A stretch of 18,724 bases of DNA from Pseudomonadota bacterium (GTDB taxonomy: Bacteria > Desulfobacterota > Desulfobulbia > Desulfobulbales > DAOVYS01): positions 1-18,724 of the forward strand of contig DAOVYS010000021.1 of NCBI GenBank assembly GCA_030635485.1, in the 5' to 3' direction. A program made the position numbers and the translations under genes. The notes under the pieces were generated by a model, which made no database searches, had not been told where the DNA came from, and saw nothing but the letters and a program-made list of their open reading frames with translations. Shown here one piece after another: positions 6,692-13,569 of this stretch. The stretch's first letter is position 1; each line of letters begins with the position of its first letter.

Positions 6692-7816
6692 ATGGCCTTG
6701 GATGATCAACAACCCCCATGGGGAAAGAGTAAGAGACCCGTAAGTCCGGAAGATCTGATTGCCGCCCTGATCAAAAAGGTCAAGGAGGGCTTTTTCGGCA
6801 GCGGTGGTAAGGGCGATGGCGGAGGCGGTGGGTCGGGTGGACCATCGGGCGGTCCGCCAAATATTGGAAGTGGAATAATGAAACTTCTACCGGTAGTGGT
6901 AATACTGGTAGTGGTGATGTTGCTTCAGTCCGCTTTTTTCAAGATCGAAACAGGGTCGGTTGGAGTTGTGTTGCGTCTGGGTGAATTCCACAGGATTGCC
7001 GATCCAGGGCTTAAATTCAAGATCCCTCTGGTTGACGTGGTGAAAAAGGTGGACGTTCAGGCGATCCGCAAGGAGGAATTCGGTTTTCGGACCAGGACGG
7101 CTGGCCAGAAGTCCATTTATGAGAGGAGGGGCTTTGACGCGGAATCGATCATGCTTACCGGTGACAAGAATGTCATCAATGTGGAGTGGATCGTCCAGTA
7201 TAAGGTAATGGACCCTGCCAATTTCCTTTTCAAGGTACGGGAAGTAGAGCAGGCGGTGAGGGATGTGTCTGAGATGACTGTCCGCAGGATATTGGGCAAT
7301 CATGATTTTGATTTTGTGTTGGACAATCGCGAGGTGCTTGGAGCCTCCATGGCCAGAGAATTGCAGGCCACGCTGAATGTTTATGAGACTGGCGTGCAGA
7401 TTACAACGCTCCAGCTTCAGGACGTGAATCCGCCCAATGAGGTCAAACCCGCCTTTAATGAGGTCAACGAAGCAGACCAGGACCAGAAGCGTTTGGTGAA
7501 CGAGGCGGAAGAGATTTATAACCGGGTGATTCCCAAGGCTCGCGGGGGTGCCAAGCAAGTATTGGAAGAGGCCCATGGCTATGCCGTTGAAAGGGTCAAC
7601 CTTGCAAAGGGTGAAACGCACCGCTTTCTGGCAGTGCTGAAGGAGTATCGGAGAGCCAAGGATGTTACGCGGGAACGTATCTATCTTGAGACCATGCGTA
7701 AGGTCCTGCCAGGGGTTACCGAGGTTTATGTGATTGACAAAGAGCAGCGTTCGATATTGCCGTTTCTCGATCTGAGGGGCGGGAAAAATCTTGGCGGTTC
7801 TGTAGGTAAGAATTAG
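6692..7816 (+). CDS. hflK: FtsH protease modulator HflK (SPFH/Band 7 protein)
   Basis: An inner-membrane SPFH protein. In studied bacteria it forms a cage with HflC around the FtsH protease and tunes its activity. The 374-residue protein has a Gly-rich cytoplasmic tail (about 35-60), one transmembrane segment (about 64-83), and a Band 7 domain from about residue 85 (GSVGVVLRLGEFHRIADPGLKFKIP). These are followed by the long helical region with VNEADQDQKRLVNEAEEIYN. The N-terminal PPWG and Gly-rich stretch are typical of HflK. An AAGGAG about 9 nt before the ATG supports the start. hflC follows after 79 nt. No ftsH is present in the window. Confidence 0.95.
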   Translation: MALDDQQPPWGKSKRPVSPEDLIAALIKKVKEGFFGSGGKGDGGGGGSGGPSGGPPNIGSGIMKLLPVVVILVVVMLLQSAFFKIETGSVGVVLRLGEFHRIADPGLKFKIPLVDVVKKVDVQAIRKEEFGFRTRTAGQKSIYERRGFDAESIMLTGDKNVINVEWIVQYKVMDPANFLFKVREVEQAVRDVSEMTVRRILGNHDFDFVLDNREVLGASMARELQATLNVYETGVQITTLQLQDVNPPNEVKPAFNEVNEADQDQKRLVNEAEEIYNRVIPKARGGAKQVLEEAHGYAVERVNLAKGETHRFLAVLKEYRRAKDVTRERIYLETMRKVLPGVTEVYVIDKEQRSILPFLDLRGGKNLGGSVGKN

Positions 7817-7895
7817 AAAATCGTGACCTGTGCGACTTAAGAATTACATGGGTCGTATATAGCTTAAACGCTGCAATAGGGCAGGGGAGAACCTT

Positions 7896-8828
7896 GTGAA
7901 AAATTTTTTTCGAATTGTTATGATCGTAGTGGTATTTGGATTAATCCTTTGTGTTTGGGACGGATTTTTTGTCCTTGATGAAGGACGGCAGGCGGTTGTC
8001 ACACAGTTTGGCGCTCCTGTCGGAAATCCGGTGACTGAAGCGGGGCCTCATATGAAGATCCCATTTGTCCAGAAGGTCAGTTATTTTGACAAAAAGATAC
8101 TTATCTGGGATGGCGATCCCAACCAGATCCCAACCAGTGACAAGACCTATATATTTTTAGATGTCACGGCGCGCTGGCGGATCGTGGATGCCCTGAAGTT
8201 TCTCCAGACGGTAAAAAACGAGACCAGGGCGCAGACTATACTGGATGGTATTATTGACGGTTCAGTCCGTGACCTGGTGAACAAGAACAACCTTGTGGAG
8301 ATTATAAGGAGTTCCGACTGGGAACCCGGAACCGGGCCTGCCGGGATGATTGATAAGGAAGAAGATGCGGCTATTCAGTTCGGCCGCGACAGAATTGCCA
8401 GGATGGTCCATGAAGCAGCGGCAAAGATCACCCCCAGCTACGGCATTGAACTGGTTGATGTGATGTTTAAACGGGTAAATTACATCAAGACGGTTCAGCG
8501 TAAGGTCTTTGACCGGATGATTTCCGAACGTAAGCGGATTGCCGCGGAAAAGAGGGCCATGGGAGAGGGCCAGAAGGCCGAAATATTGGGAAAGGTGGAT
8601 AGGGAATTAAAAGAGATCACATCCAAGGCAGAACGTGAGGCCCAGGAAATAAAGGGTGCCGCGGATGCCGAGGCTGCCGCTATTTATGCGGAAGCATACA
8701 GTAATGATCCGAAATTTTACGCCTTTTTAAAGACCATGGAAAGCTATGAGGAAACCATGGGAGACAATACACACCTGATAATTTCCTCTGATTTGAAATT
8801 TTATAAGTTTTTGGATTCGGCTGAGTAG
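7896..8828 (+). CDS. hflC: FtsH protease modulator HflC (SPFH/Band 7 protein)
   Basis: Partner of HflK in the periplasm-facing HflKC complex that regulates FtsH. The 310-residue protein has an N-terminal membrane anchor (about 5-24), then VLDEGRQAVVTQFGAPV and HMKIPFVQKVSYFDKK at the start of the SPFH domain. MISERKRIAAEKRAMGEGQKAEI follows, the conserved coiled-coil entry, and the C-terminal SNDPKFYAFLKTMESYEE is characteristic of HflC. The start is GTG, with AGGGGAG upstream. The stop TAG (8826-8828) is the last three bases of the GTAG head of the adjoining REP palindrome. It is very likely co-transcribed with hflK. Confidence 0.95.
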   Translation: MKNFFRIVMIVVVFGLILCVWDGFFVLDEGRQAVVTQFGAPVGNPVTEAGPHMKIPFVQKVSYFDKKILIWDGDPNQIPTSDKTYIFLDVTARWRIVDALKFLQTVKNETRAQTILDGIIDGSVRDLVNKNNLVEIIRSSDWEPGTGPAGMIDKEEDAAIQFGRDRIARMVHEAAAKITPSYGIELVDVMFKRVNYIKTVQRKVFDRMISERKRIAAEKRAMGEGQKAEILGKVDRELKEITSKAEREAQEIKGAADAEAAAIYAEAYSNDPKFYAFLKTMESYEETMGDNTHLIISSDLKFYKFLDSAE

Positions 8829-8907
8829 GTCGGGTTAGGCCGATAGGCCGTAACCCGACGCTTTCAACCTGATTTTTGTCGGGTTACGCTTTGCTAACCC
8901 GACCTAC
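8825..8907. repeat. Pair of convergent GTAG-headed REP palindromes (BIME-like)
   Basis: Two REP units face each other. The left one starts GTAGGTCGGGTTAG at 8825 and folds on itself (GTCGGGTTA with TAACCCGAC). The right one ends CTAACCCGACCTAC at 8907 and folds the same way around CGCTTTGC. The outer 14 bp are perfect inverted repeats. REPs with a GTAG head followed by a palindrome are known to be mobilised by REP-associated tyrosine transposases (RAYT); none is in the window. It sits between convergent hflC and the next minus-strand gene and could terminate or stabilise both transcripts. Confidence 0.85.
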
Positions 8908-8922
8908 TAAAGGCTAAAGGCT

Positions 8923-9591
8923 TCAGTGGTCTCCCGAGACGGGATAAGCCAGCATGTCGCGTTCCGCGTCAAACGGGATCCTGCCTTTTTCATTTAAGAG
9001 CTTTTGAAACGCGTCAATGTGGGCCTCTTTTTCAAGGTGGTCCTTATTCATTATTGTGAATCTGCAGTTGCAGTTTGTGAGTTGGCCGTCGCACCAAGGA
9101 CATATTTCAAGGGGGCAGCCGGATGTGTGATGCTCGCCTGATGCGGCGGAGCACACTGGGCAGAGGTCTTTGGCCTCGTTGACGGGAGTGTATGTGGAGG
9201 CATGTGACAGGTCTCCATATTTCTTAATAAATGTATCTCGATCAGCTATTCGGAAGAAGTTCAAGATTTCCTCTTCCCAGATTCCATCGGTCAGTTTCCC
9301 TAAGAATTCGGCCCTCTCGGTCGTGACCAGATAGATATAGTCTGCATGCATGGTTGTGGCGCAGATCAGGAAGACTCCCTGTTTGCGAGTCAGGAGATGC
9401 AGTTCTTCTATGGAGTCGTCGCAACCATCCGGAAGGAAGCTGTAAAATGTATGGAAGAGGTTTAAGGCGATAGCGTCATTTTCATACATGTTTACGAAAG
9501 ATTTTGCCCTTTCAAGGTGTTCTTCCGCAACCGCATATTTCATAAGTAATCTGATCTGTTTTTTACGCTCGCCAAGCGTCTGTATAGTCAT
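8923..9591 (-). CDS. Unrecognised protein with C-terminal cysteine/histidine metal-binding cluster
   Basis: I do not recognise this gene. The 222-residue product has no signal peptide or membrane segment, so it is probably cytosolic. Residues 1-140 look helical and mixed. The C-terminal part carries CPVC (144-147), HH (154-155), C159, CPWC (164-167) and CNC (174-176), a pattern that would suit one or two structural zinc sites. I place the start at the ATG at 9591, with AAGGAA about 6 nt upstream. A GTG eight codons earlier extends the frame into the neighbouring repeat element and is less likely. It lies just downstream of thiE on the same strand and was probably once overlapped by it. Zn-ribbon roles in nucleic-acid or protein binding are possible, but no function is assigned. 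Confidence 0.75.
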   Translation of the reverse strand: MTIQTLGERKKQIRLLMKYAVAEEHLERAKSFVNMYENDAIALNLFHTFYSFLPDGCDDSIEELHLLTRKQGVFLICATTMHADYIYLVTTERAEFLGKLTDGIWEEEILNFFRIADRDTFIKKYGDLSHASTYTPVNEAKDLCPVCSAASGEHHTSGCPLEICPWCDGQLTNCNCRFTIMNKDHLEKEAHIDAFQKLLNEKGRIPFDAERDMLAYPVSGDH

Positions 9592-9607
9592 GGTGTTCCT
9601 TTTTTGT

Positions 9608-9718
9608 GTAACCACTCAGGTGAATAGGTAGAAGGTGGAAGGCTGTTAGGGGTCGGTTTCACGCAATCCATTTTACTTCAGCCTTCAGCCTTCAGCCTAA
9701 CCACCTGAGCAGTTACGC
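9608..9718. mobile_element. GTAAC-ended hairpin insertion between thiE and its downstream gene
   Basis: The left end GTAACCACTCAGGTG and right end CACCTGAGCAGTTAC are inverted repeats with 2 mismatches in 15, and the pairing continues through TAGG, GAAGG and GAAGGCTG. An identical 8-bp TTTTTTGT flanks it (9600-9607 and 9719-9726), taking GC after GTTAC as the right edge. Three tandem copies of the 7-mer CTTCAGC lie at 9676-9696. The right end encodes the last residues and the stop of thiE. The duplication is low-complexity, but the reconstructed empty site supports it. Confidence 0.7.
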
Positions 9719-10401
9719 TTTTTTGTTATGGCTTCTACCCATAGCCGGGTTTCTTTTTCAATGTCCTCTGCCTGTGTCAATGCCGTGACCACGGCGATTC
9801 GTCGGGCAGTTAAGGCCGTCAGTTTCGGGACATGTTCCAGTTTTATGCCTCCCATTACCGTAAAGGGCAGATCAGATACAGAGGAAAAAGTTTTTATGGC
9901 ATCTGTTCCCAGGAAAGTGGACAGCCCCTTTTTGGTCTCTGTGGGATATAGCGGACCGATGTTGAAATAGGAGGCGCCTCTTGCCCGGGCAGAGGCTGCT
10001 TGTTCCATGGTGTTTGCCGAGACGCCTATTATGAGATCAGGGGCAATTCTTCTGACCTCATCGGCAGGTACGTCGCTGTTGCCCAGATGGATGCCGTCGG
10101 CTTCGGTCAGGAGGGCAATATCGACCCGATTATTTATAATAAAGAGAGCCCCTGCCTTTTTTGTCTCTTTGCGGAAGAATTTCGCCTTTTCAAACAGGGT
10201 CCGGTCGTCCGCCTCCTTGTCTCGGAGTTGGACGATGCGGGCTCCGCCTGCAAGCACCTTGGTCAGCCATTCATGGTCTGAGCGGCCGTTGGCAAGTTTT
10301 TCGCATGAGACCGGGTAGATGGTCACTTCGCGAATAAATTTTGCGATTCTCGAGTTGTGCACGGAATCCGGATTTTTCACAGGTCTCATTGTCGATTTCA
10401 T
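9697..10401 (-). CDS. thiE: Thiamine-phosphate synthase ThiE
   Basis: Joins the thiazole phosphate (HET-P) and pyrimidine pyrophosphate (HMP-PP) to give thiamine monophosphate. Motifs along the TIM barrel are VQLRDKE (57-63), FIINNRVDIAL (87-97), DGIHLGNSDVP (102-112), GVSANTMEQA (126-135), YFNIGPLYPTETKK (145-158) and TVMGGI (181-186). At 234 residues it is a little longer than usual, with about 25 extra N-terminal residues. The ATG at 10401 has no clear Shine-Dalgarno sequence, so a later start is possible. The final RNCSGG and the stop come from the inserted hairpin element, replacing an older C-terminus beyond the barrel. No other thiamine gene is present here. Confidence 0.93.
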   Translation of the reverse strand: MKSTMRPVKNPDSVHNSRIAKFIREVTIYPVSCEKLANGRSDHEWLTKVLAGGARIVQLRDKEADDRTLFEKAKFFRKETKKAGALFIINNRVDIALLTEADGIHLGNSDVPADEVRRIAPDLIIGVSANTMEQAASARARGASYFNIGPLYPTETKKGLSTFLGTDAIKTFSSVSDLPFTVMGGIKLEHVPKLTALTARRIAVVTALTQAEDIEKETRLWVEAITKKRNCSGG

Positions 10402-10471
10402 TTTTAACTGTTGTATTCAACTTGATACTTAGCACTCTTTTATCTATATTAATAAACTTAACCTGATATTT

Positions 10472-10495
10472 CACCCTGGATTTGACACCAGGGTG
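10472..10495. promoter_or_regulatory. 8-bp inverted repeat in the thiE-gltA divergent region
   Basis: CACCCTGG and CCAGGGTG are perfect reverse complements separated by 8 nt. The spacer contains TTGACA (10482-10487), which would serve as a -35, although no convincing -10 follows at normal spacing. A T-run starts 9 nt after the stem, so a terminator is not excluded. Its position between divergent thiE and citrate synthase suits an operator. Confidence 0.35.
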
Positions 10496-10561
10496 TGTTA
10501 CGGCTTTTTTATCTTAAAGCGTTTCGCACGTACCCGAATATTTATTTTTGAGGTTTAAAAA

Positions 10562-11884
10562 ATGTTGGATGATAAATATGTTACGGAAAAGAAAGTAGAA
10601 ATCACGATTGATGGCAAGACATACTATTTGCCCATGGTAGTCGGGTCGGAAGGCGAAAAGGCGGTCGATATCCGTTCATTGAGGGCACAGACAGGCTGTA
10701 TAACACTGGACAGCGGCTACATGAACACCGGATCATGCTGCAGCAAGATTACCTTTCTTGACGGTGAAAAGGGGATATTAAATTACCGGGGGTACCGGAT
10801 AGAGGACCTTGCGGAACACTGCTCTTTTATAGAAGTCGCTTATCTGTTGTTGCACGGCTATCTGCCCACTGTTGGAGAACTTAATTATTTCGGCCAGTTA
10901 TTGGCTAAATTCGCCTTGCTGCATGAGGATATGGTCCATTTCTTTGACAGGTATCCTCCAAACGCACATCCTATGTCCATTCTTTCATCCATGGTAGGTT
11001 CACTGGTCAGTTTCTATCCTGAAATGGTCAATAATCCCCTGGAAAATATCGATCTGATGGCATCCCGGCTTTTGTCAAAGCTCAGGACGATTGCAGCCTT
11101 CTCTTACAGGAAATCCCTGGGGCATCCCCTGGTTTACCCCAGGCATGACTACTCCTATTGCGCAAATTTTCTGAATATGATGTTTGAATCGCCGGTCAGG
11201 CCCTATGAGGTTAATCCGGTTGAGGTGGCGGCCTTAAATAAGCTTCTTATTCTTCATGGGGATCATGAACAGAATTGTTCCACTTCAACCGTACGAATGG
11301 TGGGCAGTGCCAGGGTGAATCTATATGCCTCGATTTCCGCAGGTATCAGCGCTCTGTGGGGGCCGTTGCATGGAGGGGCCAATCAGGCTGTTATTGAGAT
11401 GCTTGAGCAGATCCATTTAAAGGGCGGAGATTATAAAAAATATATTGAGCGGGCCAAGGACCCCAAAGATTCGTTCAGGCTGGTCGGTTTCGGCCATCGT
11501 GTGTATAAAAGCCATGATCCCCGTTCCAGGATTATCAAAAGAGCCTGTGATGATGTGCTTAGCGCCATGAATATGGCGAGTGACCCTCTTCTTGCCATTG
11601 CCAAGGAACTTGAAGAAGTAGCCTTAAAGGATGAATATTTTATTGAACGGAATCTTTATCCGAACGTTGATTTTTACAGCGGTATCATCTACCGGGCAAT
11701 CGGTATTCCCATGAACATGTTTACCGTGATGTTTGCCTTGGGCCGCCTTCCAGGTTGGATTGCCCATTGGAAAGAGATGTGGGATGATCCCGACACTCGT
11801 ATCGGACGGCCCCGTCAGATCTACACGGGCCCGTGTCAGCGTGAGTTTGTTTCTATTGAGGAGCGGAAGCTGGGTGACAGATAG
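10562..11884 (+). CDS. gltA: Citrate synthase (type II, Si-type)
   Basis: Condenses acetyl-CoA with oxaloacetate to citrate at the entry of the TCA cycle. The 440-residue protein is of the usual hexameric-type length. It has the N-terminal beta domain (VDIRSLRAQTGCITLDSGYM, FLDGEKGILNYRGYRIEDLA) and the catalytic set His270 in LHGGAN, His312 in GFGHRVYK and Asp370 in NVDFYSG. It is therefore an ordinary Si-synthase, unlike the Re-type found in some anaerobes. GAGG sits 8 nt before the ATG. The stop TAG lies in a sequence (AGATAGTTAC) that resembles the end of the repeat family, so the final few residues after SIEERK may derive from an insertion. It is apparently transcribed alone and ends in a terminator. 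Confidence 0.97.
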   Translation: MLDDKYVTEKKVEITIDGKTYYLPMVVGSEGEKAVDIRSLRAQTGCITLDSGYMNTGSCCSKITFLDGEKGILNYRGYRIEDLAEHCSFIEVAYLLLHGYLPTVGELNYFGQLLAKFALLHEDMVHFFDRYPPNAHPMSILSSMVGSLVSFYPEMVNNPLENIDLMASRLLSKLRTIAAFSYRKSLGHPLVYPRHDYSYCANFLNMMFESPVRPYEVNPVEVAALNKLLILHGDHEQNCSTSTVRMVGSARVNLYASISAGISALWGPLHGGANQAVIEMLEQIHLKGGDYKKYIERAKDPKDSFRLVGFGHRVYKSHDPRSRIIKRACDDVLSAMNMASDPLLAIAKELEEVALKDEYFIERNLYPNVDFYSGIIYRAIGIPMNMFTVMFALGRLPGWIAHWKEMWDDPDTRIGRPRQIYTGPCQREFVSIEERKLGDR

Positions 11885-11934
11885 TTACAGTTTGGTGGTT
11901 TTAGCTATATTTCGGCATCACGCTGAATAGTTAC
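11885..11934. repeat. Solo copy of the 50-bp tail module of the 6004-6158 element
   Basis: Matches 6109-6158 at 43 of 50 aligned bases without gaps, both units running from TTAC to TTAC and sharing GGTGGTT, TAGCTAT and CGGCATCA. It directly follows the citrate synthase stop. It lacks the hairpin module seen in the longer copy. Confidence 0.7.
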
Positions 11935-11964
11935 CTGATTTTTTTAACTCCATGCATTTATTCA

Positions 11965-11995
11965 AGGCAGACTGTTTTTTGCAGTCTGCCTTTTT
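11965..11995 (+). terminator. Rho-independent terminator downstream of citrate synthase
   Basis: Perfect 9-bp stem AGGCAGACT / AGTCTGCCT with a 9-nt loop, followed by TTTTT and CTGTT. Confidence 0.85.
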
Positions 11996-12089
11996 CTGTT
12001 ATCCTGCCTCATATCTTCGGATGGTCACAGATCTAATCATTCTAATTGAGATCTCAGATTAAAAAAAATCAGCTCTATCAAAAAAAGAT

Positions 12090-12117
12090 TAATGAAAGGG
12101 GTGATTTTAGCCGATAG
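12090..12117 (+). promoter_or_regulatory. Possible sigma28 (FliA)-type promoter
   Basis: GCCGATAG at 12110-12117 matches 7 of 8 bases of the flagellar sigma28 -10 consensus GCCGATAA. The -35 region (TAATGAAA from 12090) is only a weak match. The ATG is 14 nt past the -10, which leaves a very short leader. Tentative. Confidence 0.25.
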
Positions 12118-12131
12118 AGATAAATGGAGAA

Positions 12132-13127
12132 ATGACATCGGAGCAAACCAATATGGCTGGAATCAATACAATCCTTTCAGGGTTTATTCAGGGTGCAGGG
12201 CTTTCTGAAAGCGCGTATGCGAAACCCGAGCAAACTGTTGCGCCGGTGGCCGAGAATAAACGTGTTGAAAAAGACGTTTTTGAACAGGGCCAATGGTGGA
12301 AAAATCGTACGACCAACGCAGCCGGGCAAGCCCCGAATTATGCGGTAAAGGCTTATCAGGGAGAGGCGGGTCCGGGGCAGCCTTTTGTAAATTTGGAGAA
12401 GAAGCCCGAAGAAGAACCTGCCCGCAAATCTTCTCCCACGGATAATGTGCGTCAGCCGCAAGATATAGAATCTTCGGATAAGGAGCGTAGCGGCCGGGTC
12501 AAAGTAGAGAATTCATTTGCACCAAAAGGGCTGGACGGTGAGCCGCTGGATCAGGAGGAGATGATTGCGATTGCCGAACTGAAACAAATCGATGCCGCTG
12601 TTCGTGCTCATGAAATGGCTCATCAGGCGGCAGGCGGGCCTTATGTCCGGGGTGGGGCCAACTACCAGTACAAACGTGGACCGGATGGGAAGCGGTATGC
12701 AGTTGCCGGCGAGGTCCAGATTGATACGTCAAGGGAATCCACACCCGAGAAAACTATTGCCAAGATGCGGACGGTTCGTGCCGCCGCTCTGGCTCCGGCC
12801 GATCCGTCCCCCCAGGACCGTAAAGTCGCCGGCGCAGCCTCTTCCGCCATTACCGACGCAAGACAGGAACAGCGCATGATAGAACTGGAAGCGGAAAAGA
12901 AGAGGGGAGAGGATGCTGCCAGGGCACGTGAGAATGAAGGCGATTCCACTGTAGGCCGCATTGAAGGCAGCGAGGCGTCACGACCCGGGTCGGAATTGTC
13001 CGGTCAACCTGTGGAAGGCGACAACCCATCAATCCCTGTAACCAGGCCTTATTTACCTGGTTACAGCGTTCAACCCACCAATAATCCAACCCAATACGGC
13101 AATGGCGGTCTGGATATAGTAGTTTAG
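12132..13127 (+). CDS. SprA-related putative zinc metalloprotease
   Basis: A 331-residue protein of the SprA-related family, annotated in places as a putative metalloprotease. The core (about 140-245) holds ELKQIDAAVRAHEMAHQAAGG, with the zincin-like HEMAH (His160, Glu161, His164), and YAVAGEVQIDTS, with the GEV motif known for this family. Both flanks are low-complexity and polar: residues 30-130 are Pro/Glu/Lys-rich and likely disordered, 245-275 is a charged Glu/Arg/Lys helix, and the tail is Pro/Asn/Gly-rich. I see no signal peptide or transmembrane segment. GGAG precedes the ATG at short spacing. Neither substrate nor proteolytic activity is established. It is isolated, between terminators and a long non-coding region. 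Confidence 0.85.
   Translation: MTSEQTNMAGINTILSGFIQGAGLSESAYAKPEQTVAPVAENKRVEKDVFEQGQWWKNRTTNAAGQAPNYAVKAYQGEAGPGQPFVNLEKKPEEEPARKSSPTDNVRQPQDIESSDKERSGRVKVENSFAPKGLDGEPLDQEEMIAIAELKQIDAAVRAHEMAHQAAGGPYVRGGANYQYKRGPDGKRYAVAGEVQIDTSRESTPEKTIAKMRTVRAAALAPADPSPQDRKVAGAASSAITDARQEQRMIELEAEKKRGEDAARARENEGDSTVGRIEGSEASRPGSELSGQPVEGDNPSIPVTRPYLPGYSVQPTNNPTQYGNGGLDIVV
13036..13066. repeat. Perfect 11-bp inverted repeat inside the 3' end of the SprA-related gene
   Basis: CTGTAACCAGG (13036-13046) and CCTGGTTACAG (13056-13066) are exact reverse complements across a 9-nt spacer. It lies in the coding region (residues around VTRPYLPGYS), about 60 nt before the stop. Confidence 0.6.
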
Positions 13128-13569
13128 TGTCTGCCTCGGGAACATGATCTTGTTCCAAATTTCGTAATAGCTCCGCGTATCCACTTCATGGTTTTTTCGT
13201 AACCCAGATAAACCGGAATTTTTTAAAGGTCCTGGATTCTGTTCAGTACCCCCCTGAGGGGTATAAGTACAAAAATATTTTCTAAGGTACTAAAAAATAA
13301 GATAACGTATTGACTGTGTTTGATACGTGTGTTAGTCAAAAGGCTTTTTCTGAATCTGACATTTCTTCTTTAGTAGTGTTAATAGTACTTAAATGTTACG
13401 GAAAATGAAATTTTTATATGTACTTCCCCCAAAAGGTGGTACTTTCCCAGTATGTTGAGTAGTCAGATGATATTCATTTAAACATTATTTTTAACTGGGA
13501 ATGAGCGTGTGAGGTTTCAGGCCAGACGCGGATTTCTTTTTATTTATTGCTATAAAGGGGTGCGGGGCA
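13128..13569 (+). promoter_or_regulatory. Long non-coding region with clustered GTAC sites upstream of aminotransferase
   Basis: 442 bp with no credible gene. A weak hairpin, GGAACA/TGTTCC (13139-13156), follows the SprA-related gene. GTAC occurs six times, starting at 13246, 13267, 13287, 13385, 13420 and 13439; several are about 20 bp apart. Two segments have a similar layout, GTAC-Cs-Gs-GTAC (13246-13270 and 13420-13442). Two interleaved inverted repeats, ACGTAT/ATACGT (13305-13328) and TTGACT/AGTCAA (13310-13339), lie between them. These look like operator sites or a structured leader, but no known regulator or riboswitch is recognised. Confidence 0.4.

Noticed and set aside
9676..9696. 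Three tandem CTTCAGC units as a possible CRISPR or satellite
   Set aside because: Only three 7-bp copies with no spacers, lying within the arm of the hairpin element. This is part of that element, not an array.
10429..10437. TTAGCACTC, the left half of a CIRCE heat-shock operator
   Set aside because: The required GAGTGCTAA 9 nt further on is absent (AT-rich sequence instead), and the neighbours are thiE and gltA, not chaperone genes.
10533..10546. CCGAATATTTAT upstream of citrate synthase, resembling a repeat terminus
   Set aside because: The match is short and AT-rich with no partner end or tail module; too weak to call a relic.
13425..13460. Possible sigma54 promoter around TGGTACTTTCCC
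   Set aside because: The -24 GG is only partly matched and there is no GC at the required -12 position.
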